Source: an uncultured Telmatospirillum sp. (lineage in GTDB: Bacteria > Pseudomonadota > Alphaproteobacteria > Rhodospirillales > Magnetospirillaceae). Taken from it: a stretch of DNA of 54,150 nt. Each line of letters starts with the position of its first letter. Within the stretch, counting starts at the first letter, position 1. The DNA lies in the NCBI GenBank assembly GCA_903858635.1, contig CAIOJO010000047.1, positions 1-54,150 of the forward strand, read 5' to 3'. The notes under the pieces were generated by a model. The model made no database searches. It was given only the letters and a program-made list of their open reading frames with translations, and was not told the origin of the DNA. Both the position numbers and the translations under genes were made by a program. This document shows, piece after piece, positions 16,304-24,707 of this stretch.

Positions 16304-17833
16304 ATGGGATCATTGGAACGGATGCTGGCAGGCGTCGAGAAGGTTATCGGCAAAGAGCACGTCCTTGCAGACAATAATGTGCGGGATGCATATTCGGTCA
16401 ACATGCTCTCGGTGGATAATATTCGGCCATCTGCAGTCGTTCTTCCAAAGTCCGTTGAGGAAATTCAGGGAATCCTCAAATTGGCCAATGAACATAAAGT
16501 GCCAGTCTGGACTTTGAGCCAAGGGCAGAACCGGGGCTATGGCATGGCCTGTGCGACCAAGCCGGGAACCGTGATCTTGGATCTGAAGAGGATGAACAAG
16601 ATCCTGGAAGTCAACACCGACCTCGCTTACGCGCTCGTCGAGCCGGGAGTGACGTTCGGGCAGCTTTATACATATTTGAAGGATAATAACATTCCGCTGT
16701 GGATGGACGTCCCCAGCGCAACCCCCGACGCTTCCTACCTCGGCAATATTACCGAGCGCGGCGCCGGCTATACGCCGCTTGGGGAAAAATTCCTGTTCAG
16801 TTGCGGCATGGAGGTCGTTCTGGCCAGCGGGCAGATCCTGCGCACCGGGACGGGGGCCTTGCCGAACTCCAAGACCTGGCAGGTTTTCAAGTGGGGCTAC
16901 GGGCCATACCTTGACGGGCTCTTCACCCAATCCAATTACGGGGTGGTGACCAAGGCCGGGTTCTGGCTCATGCCGAAGCCGCCCGCTTACGAGCCGTTGG
17001 CCGTCGTCATGGATCAGCCCGACGCGGTCTACCGCGCCGTCGAAATCCTGCGCCCCCTCAAGCTGAACATGGTTATCCCCAACGGCGCCTGCGTCACCCA
17101 TATCCGCAAGGCCCTCGGACTGACCGCGAGCTGGGGGCAAAGCCGCGACATTCTGCCCAAGGTGGGACGCCGGTTCGACTATTCGCCGGCGGTGGTCGAC
17201 GAATTGAAGAAGGCCTACAACCTCGGGGAATGGAACTTCGCCGGAGCCCTCTATGGATTGCCGGAAACCGTCCGAGCCTATCGGAAAATCGTCGAAGACG
17301 CGTTTTCCGCGGCGGTGCCCGGTTGCCGTTTCCTGACCGCCGAGGAACAGGCTGCCAGCCCCTATTGGCGGGCGCGGGAAATGGCGATGCGCGGCGAGCC
17401 GATTTGGGACTACGACCAGTCGGATTGGGTGGGGAAATCCGGCGCGCTGTGGATTTCACCGGTGGCGCCGGCGACCAACGAGGCGGTCGAGCAGCAGATC
17501 CGGATTGCCGAAGAGACCTATCACAAATACGGGTTCCACTATGCGGCCGAATTGATCCTGGGAACGGGCCGCGATTTGCATCACATCATTTGGCTGTTGT
17601 TCGACCGCTCGGATGCCGAAGAACGTCAACGTGCCGACCTATGCGTGAAGGAAATGCACGATCGGTACTGTGCGGTCGGCTACCTGCCTTATCGGACCAG
17701 CGTTTCCACGGGGGATCACCTGATGCGGAAGCTGGGGCCATTCCGGGACATCTGCCGCGAGATCAAGCGGGTCTTCGACCCCAACAATATTCTTTCTCCC
17801 GGGAAGTCGGGAATCGACCTTAGCGAGGATTGA
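16304..17833 (+). CDS. VAO/PCMH-family flavoprotein, divergent paralogue of 4-cresol dehydrogenase
   Basis: The 509-residue FAD protein belongs to the vanillyl-alcohol oxidase/4-cresol dehydrogenase family. It has the PP-loop region VWTLSQGQNRGYG (Tyr79 in the phenolate pocket), ALVEPGVTFGQL, and the C-terminal YR pair (Tyr463-Arg464 in PYRTS) that anchors the phenolate. FDPNNILSPGKSGI closes the FAD domain. Counting back from that pair, Ser373 falls at the position of the flavin-bearing Tyr384 of 4-cresol dehydrogenase, so FAD may be bound non-covalently. No signal peptide is seen. The ATG at 16304 has TGAGGAGGAAGCC in front. It would oxidise a para-substituted phenol at the benzylic carbon; the substrate is unknown. 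Confidence 0.85.
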   Translation: MGSLERMLAGVEKVIGKEHVLADNNVRDAYSVNMLSVDNIRPSAVVLPKSVEEIQGILKLANEHKVPVWTLSQGQNRGYGMACATKPGTVILDLKRMNKILEVNTDLAYALVEPGVTFGQLYTYLKDNNIPLWMDVPSATPDASYLGNITERGAGYTPLGEKFLFSCGMEVVLASGQILRTGTGALPNSKTWQVFKWGYGPYLDGLFTQSNYGVVTKAGFWLMPKPPAYEPLAVVMDQPDAVYRAVEILRPLKLNMVIPNGACVTHIRKALGLTASWGQSRDILPKVGRRFDYSPAVVDELKKAYNLGEWNFAGALYGLPETVRAYRKIVEDAFSAAVPGCRFLTAEEQAASPYWRAREMAMRGEPIWDYDQSDWVGKSGALWISPVAPATNEAVEQQIRIAEETYHKYGFHYAAELILGTGRDLHHIIWLLFDRSDAEERQRADLCVKEMHDRYCAVGYLPYRTSVSTGDHLMRKLGPFRDICREIKRVFDPNNILSPGKSGIDLSED

Positions 17834-17861
17834 ACGGCGGCGGAGGGCGTTTCGGGGCAGG

Positions 17862-17879
17862 CTATCTTTTGATAGGTGA
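17862..17879 (+). promoter_or_regulatory. Activator-box candidate D (SDR-cytochrome-pchF operon)
   Basis: CTATCTTTTGATAGGTGA lies 88 bases upstream of the SDR start at 17968, in the 134-base gap after the first flavoprotein gene. Orientation is the same as boxes B and C. Confidence 0.78.
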
Positions 17880-17967
17880 CAGCCCTCCACAGCCCAGGGC
17901 AGCTTAGGTCGAATAACATTACTTATGAAACCGGCGATGTCGGCCGGTCGGCTGGGAGGCAAGACCG

Positions 17968-18765
17968 ATGATTGATCTGTCAGGCAAAGTTGCGTTGGTG
18001 ACAGGGGCGGCGGTCGGCATCGGCGCGTCGATCGCCGAACGCTTGGCGGAGAGCGGCGCTCGCGTCGTGCTCGGCGACATTCAGGACGCGGGGCGAGATG
18101 TCGCCGACAGGATCCTGAAGGCAGGAGGAAAGGCGACCTTCCTCCGGCATGACGTGGCCGTGGAAGCAGAATGGGAATCGGCCATTTCGACGGCCGTCGG
18201 CACCTACGGGGGGCTCGACATCCTCGTCAACAACGCGGGGATCGAACAGACCGTCTTCTTGGCGGACGTCGAATTTGAGGACATGCAGAAGCTGCTGACG
18301 GTCAACATCAGCGGCACGGTTCTCGGCCTGAAACACGCGATTCGCGCAATGCGCCCCGGCGGGGTGGCCGGTCGGGGCGGCAGCATCATCAATCTGTCGT
18401 CGGTCGCCGGGTTGATCGGCACGCCCGGTCTCGGCGTCTACAGTGCGTCCAAGGGTGGGGTGCGCCTGTTGACCAAGGCCGCGGCGGTCGAATGCGGCAT
18501 CCTCGGCTACAAGATCCGGGTCAATTCCATTCACCCCGGCTATGTCGAGACGCCGATGGGCAGCAAACTGCTCAACGACTTCGTCGGGCTCGGGATGTTT
18601 CCCGATGTCGAGACGGCATACAAACAACACCTGTCTAGTTACCCAATCGGCCGGACCGGCGTTCCGCGCGACATCGCCGACGCGGCGCTGTTCTTGGCTT
18701 CCGATCTATCGAGTTGGATCACCGGCACAGAGCTGGTGGTCGACGGCGGCCTGACAATGAGTTGA
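17968..18765 (+). CDS. SDR-family alcohol dehydrogenase, candidate 1-(4-hydroxyphenyl)alkanol dehydrogenase
   Basis: The 265-residue classical short-chain dehydrogenase shows TGAAVGIG (cofactor binding, residues 12-19), NNAG, the catalytic Ser in NLSSVAG, the YSASKGG Tyr/Lys pair and the C-terminal ITGTELVVDGG. Asp after the second strand (LGDIQDA) predicts NAD preference. In the PCMH-based route from 4-alkylphenols, an SDR oxidises the benzylic alcohol to the 4-hydroxyaryl ketone, and the place of this gene between two PCMH-type flavoproteins supports that role. The start is preceded by GGGAGG. It opens an operon with cytochrome c, an exported protein, pchF and a membrane protein. Confidence 0.82.
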   Translation: MIDLSGKVALVTGAAVGIGASIAERLAESGARVVLGDIQDAGRDVADRILKAGGKATFLRHDVAVEAEWESAISTAVGTYGGLDILVNNAGIEQTVFLADVEFEDMQKLLTVNISGTVLGLKHAIRAMRPGGVAGRGGSIINLSSVAGLIGTPGLGVYSASKGGVRLLTKAAAVECGILGYKIRVNSIHPGYVETPMGSKLLNDFVGLGMFPDVETAYKQHLSSYPIGRTGVPRDIADAALFLASDLSSWITGTELVVDGGLTMS

Positions 18766-18779
18766 GGCGGGAGGAACAC

Positions 18780-19118
18780 ATGTGCTTGCGACAAAGCTTC
18801 TTCGTTACCGCCACGGTTGCCCTGTTCTTCGTATGGCCGGAACCGTCCATGGCGCAGGCGGCCGGGCAATGGCGCGACGGCGCCCAACTTTACCAGCAGA
18901 TCTGTCAATTCTGCCACGACACGGGCGTCGGGCCGGCGTTATGGAACCGCGAACAGGGCCAAGAGCTCGACCCGCAATACATCGCCATGACCACTAGGCA
19001 GGGGCGCGCCGGAATGCCGGCCTTTCGCTTCACCGACGTCGACGATGCGACGCTGGCCAAACTGGGCGACATGATCGCGAAGAACCAGAAGCCACCAGCG
19101 ACAGGGGGCAAGCCATGA
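18780..19118 (+). CDS. Cytochrome c, likely electron acceptor subunit of the 4-alkylphenol dehydrogenase
   Basis: The 112-residue protein has a signal peptide (hydrophobic FFVTATVALFFVW, cleavage after SMA near residue 25) and one haem-attachment motif, CQFCH, near residue 40. A Met in RAGMPAFRF is the probable sixth ligand. Size and motif fit PchC, the small c-type cytochrome that takes electrons from the PchF flavoprotein in the periplasm. The ATG at 18780 has GGGAGG six bases upstream, 15 bases after the SDR stop. Its stop overlaps the next gene (ATGA). Confidence 0.82.
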   Translation: MCLRQSFFVTATVALFFVWPEPSMAQAAGQWRDGAQLYQQICQFCHDTGVGPALWNREQGQELDPQYIAMTTRQGRAGMPAFRFTDVDDATLAKLGDMIAKNQKPPATGGKP

Positions 19119-19819
19119 GTGCTTCCCGCCGCGCCGTCCTGAAATGGGCGGTGGCCGGAAGCGGGTTGGTCGCGTTGAGCGGAGGCTGGCCAACCCTCGC
19201 TGCCGCCGCGGCGAAAGGGCTCGAGATCGTCCCCCTGGTCGGCCGCAGCGGTGTGGACGCGTCCTTCCTGGACGGAATTCGAACGGGGCTGGTGGGGACC
19301 GGCGCCGCTCTTTCCCAAGGCATACTGCTGCAACCGGGCGATCCCTCGGCCCTCGAGGATCTGGAGCAGAGGCTCTCGTCCTTGCGTGGCCGCCGTGTCG
19401 TCGGCCTGCTGGACGAGGGACGGCAGGCCATCGTCGACGAGATGCTGCGCGACCTTGGAGCCAAGGTGATGTGCACGGGCCGGCATTCGGCCGGACCGCA
19501 CACCGGATCAAGCACCAACCATCGTTTCGCCACGACGCCTTGCGCCCGCGGCATCGGCTCGGTGTTGGCCGGGGCCCTCGCCTCGGCGTCTGAAAGTTTC
19601 GCCATTCACGAGACCGCGTTCGGGGCGGACGTCCCGCCTGGCGGCGCTCCGGTTCGTCTCGACGGGAGCCGAGGCTGGGCCGGCATCACCGGCCAGGCGC
19701 TGGCGCGCGTAGCCGCCGACGCCTGGATCCCCGGCCCGGCCGGACACTACCGCCACCTCGGACTCGTCGCCCGCACAACAGCAGATCATGGCCTCGTCAC
19801 TTTCGCAGCGCAGCTGTGA
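19115..19819 (+). CDS. Tat-type exported protein of unknown function
   Basis: The 234-residue protein begins SASRRAVLKWAVAGSGLVAL, an RR-containing N-region and weak hydrophobic core typical of a Tat signal, with probable cleavage after the Ala run near residue 33. The mature part is not one I recognise. It has a GILLQPGDPSALEDLEQRL segment, two Cys (in VMCTGRH and TTPCARG) and His-rich patches (GRHSAGPHTG, GHYRHLG) that could bind metal or haem. It overlaps the cytochrome c gene by four bases and precedes pchF by 23, so it probably helps assemble or serve the periplasmic dehydrogenase. No function is assigned. Confidence 0.6.
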   Translation: MSASRRAVLKWAVAGSGLVALSGGWPTLAAAAAKGLEIVPLVGRSGVDASFLDGIRTGLVGTGAALSQGILLQPGDPSALEDLEQRLSSLRGRRVVGLLDEGRQAIVDEMLRDLGAKVMCTGRHSAGPHTGSSTNHRFATTPCARGIGSVLAGALASASESFAIHETAFGADVPPGGAPVRLDGSRGWAGITGQALARVAADAWIPGPAGHYRHLGLVARTTADHGLVTFAAQL

Positions 19820-19842
19820 CGGACAGACGCCGGGAGGAACCA

Positions 19843-21384
19843 ATGCAAGACGTCACCGTTCTGCCCCATGGGGTGTCCAAAGGAAATTTTCTGAAGGCGA
19901 TTACCGAGTTCCGCGAGATCGTCGGTCCAGAATACGTGAAGACAGACGACGAGCACATCATTCAATACACCAAGATCATGGTTCCTGATGACGAAGCGAA
20001 GCATACGCCGTCAGGAATTCTTGCGCCCGCCTCGGTCGAAGAGATTCAGCGCATCCTCGCCGTCTGCAACAAATACAAAGTGCCGGTCTGGACCATTTCG
20101 ACCGGCCGCAACCTCGGCTACGGGTCGGCGGCGCCGGCCACGCGCGGGCAGATGGTGTTGGACCTGCGGCGCATGAACAAGATCATCGAGGTCGACGCGG
20201 AGCTCTGTTATGCGCTGGTCGAACCCGGCGTCACCTACAAACAGCTCTACGACTACATCCACGAACGGAACCTGCCCCTGTGGCTGTCGATGCCGCTGCC
20301 GAGCGCCATTGCCGGGCCGGTGGGCAATACCCTGGATCGCGGCGTCGGCTACACGCCCTACGGCGAGCATTTCCTGTTCTCCTGCGGCATGGAAGTGATT
20401 CTGGCGAACGGCGAACTGCTGCGCACCGGGATGGGAGGAATCCCCAACTCCAACACTTGGCAGGTGTTCAAATGGGGCTATGGCCCTTATCTGGATGGGA
20501 TCTTCACCCAGTCCAATTTCGGCATCGTCACCAAGATGGGGTTCTGGCTGATGCCCAAGCCTCCCGTCTACAAGCCGTTCGGCGTGCAGTTCGACAACGA
20601 AGCCGACATCGTCAAGATCATCGACACCATCCGGCCGCTGCGCATCGCCAACGTCATTCCCAGCCCGGTATGGGTGTCCCATGGGCTTTGGGACGTCGCC
20701 GTGATGAACAAAAGGGCTGACGTCTACGGCAAGCCGGGCCGGATGCCGGACGACGTCGCCGAGGCGCTGATTCGCAAGCAGGGGATCGGCATCTGGAACG
20801 TGTTCACGGCGCTGATGGGAACCGAGGAGCAGGTGGCGGTCAATTGGAAGATGGTCGAAGGGGCGTTCAAGGCCTTGGGGGGCAAAATCCTGGTCGAGGA
20901 GGACGTCGGCGACGACCCGGTCTTCCAGTACCGCAAATCCATGTTCTCGGGGACGCCGACTCTCCGTGAATTCGGCATGTACAATTGGCGCGGCGGCGGC
21001 GGATCGCAATGGTTCGCGCCGGTTGCGCAGGCGCGCGGCAGCGAGACCCTGAAGCAGATGAAGATGTGCAAGCAGACCCTCGACGAGTACGGCATCGATT
21101 ACACCGCGGTGTTCATCGTCGGTTGGCGCGACATGCATCACGTCGTCGACCTTCTTTATGACCGGACCGATCCCGAGGAGATGCGCAAGGCCCATGACTG
21201 CTACGCCAAGCTGCTCCGCCAATTCGCCGCCGAGGGGTACGGCATCTATCGCACCAGTATCGCTTTCATGGACGAGGTGGCCGACACGTTCGGTCCGGTG
21301 AAGAAAGACGTCAATCGGCGCATCAAGCGCGCCCTGGATCCCAACGGCATCCTGAGTCCGGGCAAGTCTGGCATCCACATTTAA
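19843..21384 (+). CDS. pchF: 4-cresol dehydrogenase (hydroxylating)-type flavoprotein
   Basis: The 513-residue VAO-family protein is close in layout to p-cresol methylhydroxylase. VWTISTGRNLGYG holds Tyr93, and Tyr469-Arg470 in GIYRTS complete the phenolate site. Tyr380 in FGMYNWRGGGG lies 89 residues before Tyr469, exactly the spacing of the flavin-linked Tyr384 and Tyr473 in the Pseudomonas enzyme, so covalent O-tyrosyl FAD is expected. The C-terminus is LDPNGILSPGKSGI. It should hydroxylate a 4-alkylphenol at the benzylic carbon with water and pass electrons to cytochrome c. No signal peptide is visible; family flavoproteins are exported with their partner. The ATG at 19843 follows GGGAGGAACCA. 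Confidence 0.88.
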   Translation: MQDVTVLPHGVSKGNFLKAITEFREIVGPEYVKTDDEHIIQYTKIMVPDDEAKHTPSGILAPASVEEIQRILAVCNKYKVPVWTISTGRNLGYGSAAPATRGQMVLDLRRMNKIIEVDAELCYALVEPGVTYKQLYDYIHERNLPLWLSMPLPSAIAGPVGNTLDRGVGYTPYGEHFLFSCGMEVILANGELLRTGMGGIPNSNTWQVFKWGYGPYLDGIFTQSNFGIVTKMGFWLMPKPPVYKPFGVQFDNEADIVKIIDTIRPLRIANVIPSPVWVSHGLWDVAVMNKRADVYGKPGRMPDDVAEALIRKQGIGIWNVFTALMGTEEQVAVNWKMVEGAFKALGGKILVEEDVGDDPVFQYRKSMFSGTPTLREFGMYNWRGGGGSQWFAPVAQARGSETLKQMKMCKQTLDEYGIDYTAVFIVGWRDMHHVVDLLYDRTDPEEMRKAHDCYAKLLRQFAAEGYGIYRTSIAFMDEVADTFGPVKKDVNRRIKRALDPNGILSPGKSGIHI

Positions 21385-21457
21385 GCGGTTCGGATCTCCC
21401 CCGCCGGTCGACCAGCGGGAAACGTGCGAAGCGAAAGAAAGCGGGGGAGACATGCGA

Positions 21458-22543
21458 ATGGCGGAGACGTTCAAACAGCCTTGGCTCGGAGTGGTCGGAG
21501 CGATTATCACGATCGGTTTGGCGCTGGTGTTCTCCGTTCAGTTCGCTCAGTCGACCTTCGTCGGCTGGGTAGGCGAAGTCATCATGTGCTCCATCCCCTT
21601 CCAGATCGTCGCCATCGCGGTCTGGCAAGGAAACTACCCCGGTTTTCTGGCTCGCCTGGGCCAACCGGCCAAGGGCGTCGCCATCGTCGCCTTGATGGCC
21701 GTGGCATCGGCCGTCGTGACGCCGGGCATCCTGATGGCAGTCGGCGGTTCCGTGTCGCCGCCGACACCGTTTGCCACGATGTTCACCGTCCTTTCGGTTT
21801 GTACCCCATTCTGGGTGATGCCGCTGTTTCAATGCTGGCCGGTTAGCGCGCTGACCAAACATCCGGCCGGCCTCGGGCTGGGGCTTCTGGCATTATCCTA
21901 CCTCTCTGCATGGGCCATCTGGCAGTTGGGCTTCGACTTCTCGGCGATGAGGAACGCCCCGTTCTATTCGGCGTCGCTCGATCCGCAGGGCGCCTTTCCG
22001 GCATGGGACATCATCACATTCATGGTCACCGCTTCGTTCGTCATCGTCTCCGTGATGATGTTCGACTTTTGGCCCCTCACGGTTGCCGTCGAGCGATTCC
22101 CTATGTTGGGTCGGCAGCCCATGCGAACGGTTTTCTCGGCCACCTTGGTGCTTGCCCTCAGCGCGGCGATTTGGTCCGGCTTCGTCCTTGGCCTGCGCAT
22201 GGATCCGGTCGACTACATGGTGCGGGTCCCGGTGTCCTGCCTGTTCGGGCAACTGCTGATGTTGCACATGATGCAGACCGCCCCGTTCCAGGCCGCCGCC
22301 CAGCCCGCCAAGGGTCTGGCCTTGATGGCGGTGGTGGTCGTCCTGGCGGCGCCGATGTATTGGCTTTATGCCCTGGTCGCCCTTGCCCTGGTCGGCCCGA
22401 TGGCCAGCGGAGCGCCCGGCTATGTTCTCGACATCTGGATCGCCACGGCGATGCTGGCGGTGACCTTCCCGATGTTCGTCACCGTTGGTGAAGCCTTCCG
22501 GTTCTGGCCGCTGCTGCGGTCGGCGGCGAGCCCCGAAGGCTGA
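21458..22543 (+). CDS. Polytopic inner-membrane protein, possible transporter, unknown family
   Basis: The 361-residue hydrophobic protein has about ten predicted membrane segments and no signal peptide. Notable polar-in-membrane positions are WVGEVIMCSIPFQ, PFWVMPLFQCWP and MMFDFWPLTV, giving repeated Trp-Pro turns. I do not recognise the family. As last gene of the pchF operon it could import the phenolic substrate, export a product or anchor the dehydrogenase. The second ATG (21458) was chosen because GGGGGAG is eight bases upstream of it but only two from the ATG at 21452. It is convergent with the HAD gene, 60 bases away. Confidence 0.6.
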   Translation: MAETFKQPWLGVVGAIITIGLALVFSVQFAQSTFVGWVGEVIMCSIPFQIVAIAVWQGNYPGFLARLGQPAKGVAIVALMAVASAVVTPGILMAVGGSVSPPTPFATMFTVLSVCTPFWVMPLFQCWPVSALTKHPAGLGLGLLALSYLSAWAIWQLGFDFSAMRNAPFYSASLDPQGAFPAWDIITFMVTASFVIVSVMMFDFWPLTVAVERFPMLGRQPMRTVFSATLVLALSAAIWSGFVLGLRMDPVDYMVRVPVSCLFGQLLMLHMMQTAPFQAAAQPAKGLALMAVVVVLAAPMYWLYALVALALVGPMASGAPGYVLDIWIATAMLAVTFPMFVTVGEAFRFWPLLRSAASPEG

Positions 22544-22603
22544 CGGCAAATGGCGGAAGGGCCGTACGTGGTTGGGGCGCCGCCGAGCGGTCGCCGACGC
22601 GCA

Positions 22604-23437
22604 TCAACGCAATATTTCGAGAAGTCCGCCGACGTTCTCGAGGACCAGGTGGGGGCGCTTGGCCGACGGCAAGGCGGCGAAATCGCCTTCCTTGGCCAAT
22701 CCCGTGGTGACGCCGACCGCCAGCGCGCCGCCGCGATGGGCCATGGCGATCTCCAGCACGGGATCATCGCCGACGACGGCAAGACTGGCTGGATCGACGC
22801 CGAGGAATCGGCCTGCGGTCCGCAAAGTTTCGATCGAAGGTTTGCCCAGCACCGTTGCGCGACACCCTGTTATCCCCTGGAGCATTGAGCAGATGCCTCG
22901 GGGAATTCCAATGGCCCGGCCATTGCTGGCCGCGAAAAAAGGAGCGCGCGAGCTGGTGAACAATTTCGCTCCGCGCCAGATGGCGTGGCAGGCGGCCTCT
23001 ACATCGTCGACGCTGAAATCACGGTAGTAGCCGATGAAGATGGCGTCCGCATCCTCCTTGCCGACCGGCCGTACGATCTCGAGGCCCGCCTCCTCCAGCG
23101 GTTGTCTGGCGCCTTCCCAGCCCAGCACCATGACCCGTCTCGTTTTCTTCCGGACGAAATAGTCGGCGGCGACGCTGGCCGGGGTCTGCACGGCGGAGTC
23201 TTCCACAGGAATCCCGATGTCCCGCAGCGTCTTGGCGTATTCCCGCGGCGTCAGCGCCGAGCCGGCCGTGACGACAACGAAGGGCAGCCCGTTGTCTCTC
23301 AGCCAACGGGTGACCTCCAGCGCGCCGGGCAGGGGGCGCAGGCCATTGTGGCTGCGGTCACCGAGCACAAGGGTGCCGTCCATGTCGAAGACATAGCCTC
23401 GGGCGCCGCGCAACCGCTCGGCGATGTCAGGTCGCAT
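22604..23437 (-). CDS. HAD-superfamily phosphatase (NagD-like, subfamily IIA)
   Basis: The 277-residue protein has motif I FDMDGTLVLGD (residues 16-26), a motif II Thr in VVVTAGSA, a C2 cap with GYYRDFSVDD and motif III/IV around VVGDDPVLEIAMA. This is the pattern of NagD/4-nitrophenylphosphatase-type enzymes, many of which act on aryl phosphates. It is the last gene of the six-gene reverse operon and overlaps the preceding UPF0261 gene by eleven bases, so translation is coupled. A natural role would be to remove a phosphate placed on the phenolic ring during ketone activation; general housekeeping is the alternative. Confidence 0.8.
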   Translation of the reverse strand: MRPDIAERLRGARGYVFDMDGTLVLGDRSHNGLRPLPGALEVTRWLRDNGLPFVVVTAGSALTPREYAKTLRDIGIPVEDSAVQTPASVAADYFVRKKTRRVMVLGWEGARQPLEEAGLEIVRPVGKEDADAIFIGYYRDFSVDDVEAACHAIWRGAKLFTSSRAPFFAASNGRAIGIPRGICSMLQGITGCRATVLGKPSIETLRTAGRFLGVDPASLAVVGDDPVLEIAMAHRGGALAVGVTTGLAKEGDFAALPSAKRPHLVLENVGGLLEILR

Positions 23438-24707
23438 GGTCGGCTTCTGGCCGAGGGGAGCTCTTGGCCCGATTGTACAGGTCGACGAATTCCGACACGG
23501 CGACGCGGGCGAATTCGGGCGTATAGAGATGCAGGTCGACCTCCTTGATCGCGGCCTTGTTATTCAGCTTATCACGCAGGCGGGCGACAAAGGCGGCGTC
23601 GGCTGCCGGGTCGAAAAGCGGTCTGCCTTCCTGGTCGAGCGACGACCAGCCCTTGAGGGGAATCAAGAACGTGAATGGTCCGGTGTATTGGTTGAGACGC
23701 AGGGCGATGACCTCGGCCGCTTCCAGCAATTCGTCAATGCTGGTCCGCACCTGGATACGGAAGGAATCCTGAACATATTGCGGCCTGTCCTTGGTTGCCG
23801 CAAGTTTATCGGGGCGCCCGCCATAGCTCAGAAAGTCGAGACCACAGGGCGCCAGAAGAGTCGGGATGCCCGATCGCGCGGCGGCCATCAGGCGATCGGG
23901 GCCGGCGTCGCGGTTACCCTCGAATAGGTTCTCGGTCACGCCGCCGGGGCAAAGATCCAGAACACCCTGGAAAACGCCGTCCCGGATCATCTCCTCCATC
24001 GCCTTGTCGCCCTTGCCCTGGGCATGGCAGACCACCGGAATGAAGCCGGCATCCTCCAGTAAACCCAGCGCCGTCTGCGCCGCCATTTCGGCAAAGCCGA
24101 ACGATGAAACGGCAATCACCGGCCGATCGAACTGAGACTTGATTCCCTCGGTCATTTCAACCATGCCGCAGATTGCGCCGACGGCGTTGACGATTTGGGT
24201 CCGCAGCAGGGGATTCATCTTGACGATATCCAAGACCGTGTTGTGCATCGTGATGTCGCGGGTGCCGACGCACTTTTCGGTGTAGCGGGGATGCGCCGCC
24301 ATTGGCGTAGCCATGACCTTGGGCAGGCCGAACGGCAACTTCTGCATGATCGCCGTGGAGACCAGCGTCGAGGTGGCGCCGCCGATGCCCAGCACCCCTT
24401 GGACCCGGCCTTGTTTCATCAGATCGTCGACGACCGCGGCCGCCCCGGCGATCTGGTTGTTGGTCGCCGCTTCCCGGTTGGTACGGTAGTATTCGCGTAC
24501 GGTCTCGATGGGCAAGCCGCCGCGCCGCGCCACCTCTTCGCAGGTGATGTCTCCGGGGATCGGCGGCGGTTCCTCCATACTGAAATCCACCAGCAGGGCG
24601 TTGTGTCCGCGGTCCCTGATCATCTTTCGGACAAAGATGATGTCCTCGCCCCGGGTGTCGAGGTTGCAGATGATTACGATTGTCTTTTTCCGATTGTCGA
24701 CATTCAT
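23427..24707 (-). CDS. UPF0261/Tm-1-like ATP-binding domain protein (second copy)
   Basis: The 426-residue protein is of the UPF0261 family. Its N-terminus KKTIVIICNLDTRGEDIIFV matches the LDTKxxE opening of the family. GVLGIGGATSTLVSTAIMQK and FGLPKVMATPMAA correspond to the glycine-rich nucleotide-binding region, and FTFLIPLKGWSSLDQEG to the conserved C-terminal block. Family function is poorly known; tomato Tm-1 binds ATP through this fold. It shares its four first bases with the carboxyltransferase stop and is the fifth gene of the operon. It differs clearly from its paralogue at 28091, so the two may be unlike subunits of one enzyme, possibly a phenol-phosphorylating kinase. Confidence 0.8.
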   Translation of the reverse strand: MNVDNRKKTIVIICNLDTRGEDIIFVRKMIRDRGHNALLVDFSMEEPPPIPGDITCEEVARRGGLPIETVREYYRTNREAATNNQIAGAAAVVDDLMKQGRVQGVLGIGGATSTLVSTAIMQKLPFGLPKVMATPMAAHPRYTEKCVGTRDITMHNTVLDIVKMNPLLRTQIVNAVGAICGMVEMTEGIKSQFDRPVIAVSSFGFAEMAAQTALGLLEDAGFIPVVCHAQGKGDKAMEEMIRDGVFQGVLDLCPGGVTENLFEGNRDAGPDRLMAAARSGIPTLLAPCGLDFLSYGGRPDKLAATKDRPQYVQDSFRIQVRTSIDELLEAAEVIALRLNQYTGPFTFLIPLKGWSSLDQEGRPLFDPAADAAFVARLRDKLNNKAAIKEVDLHLYTPEFARVAVSEFVDLYNRAKSSPRPEADHAT

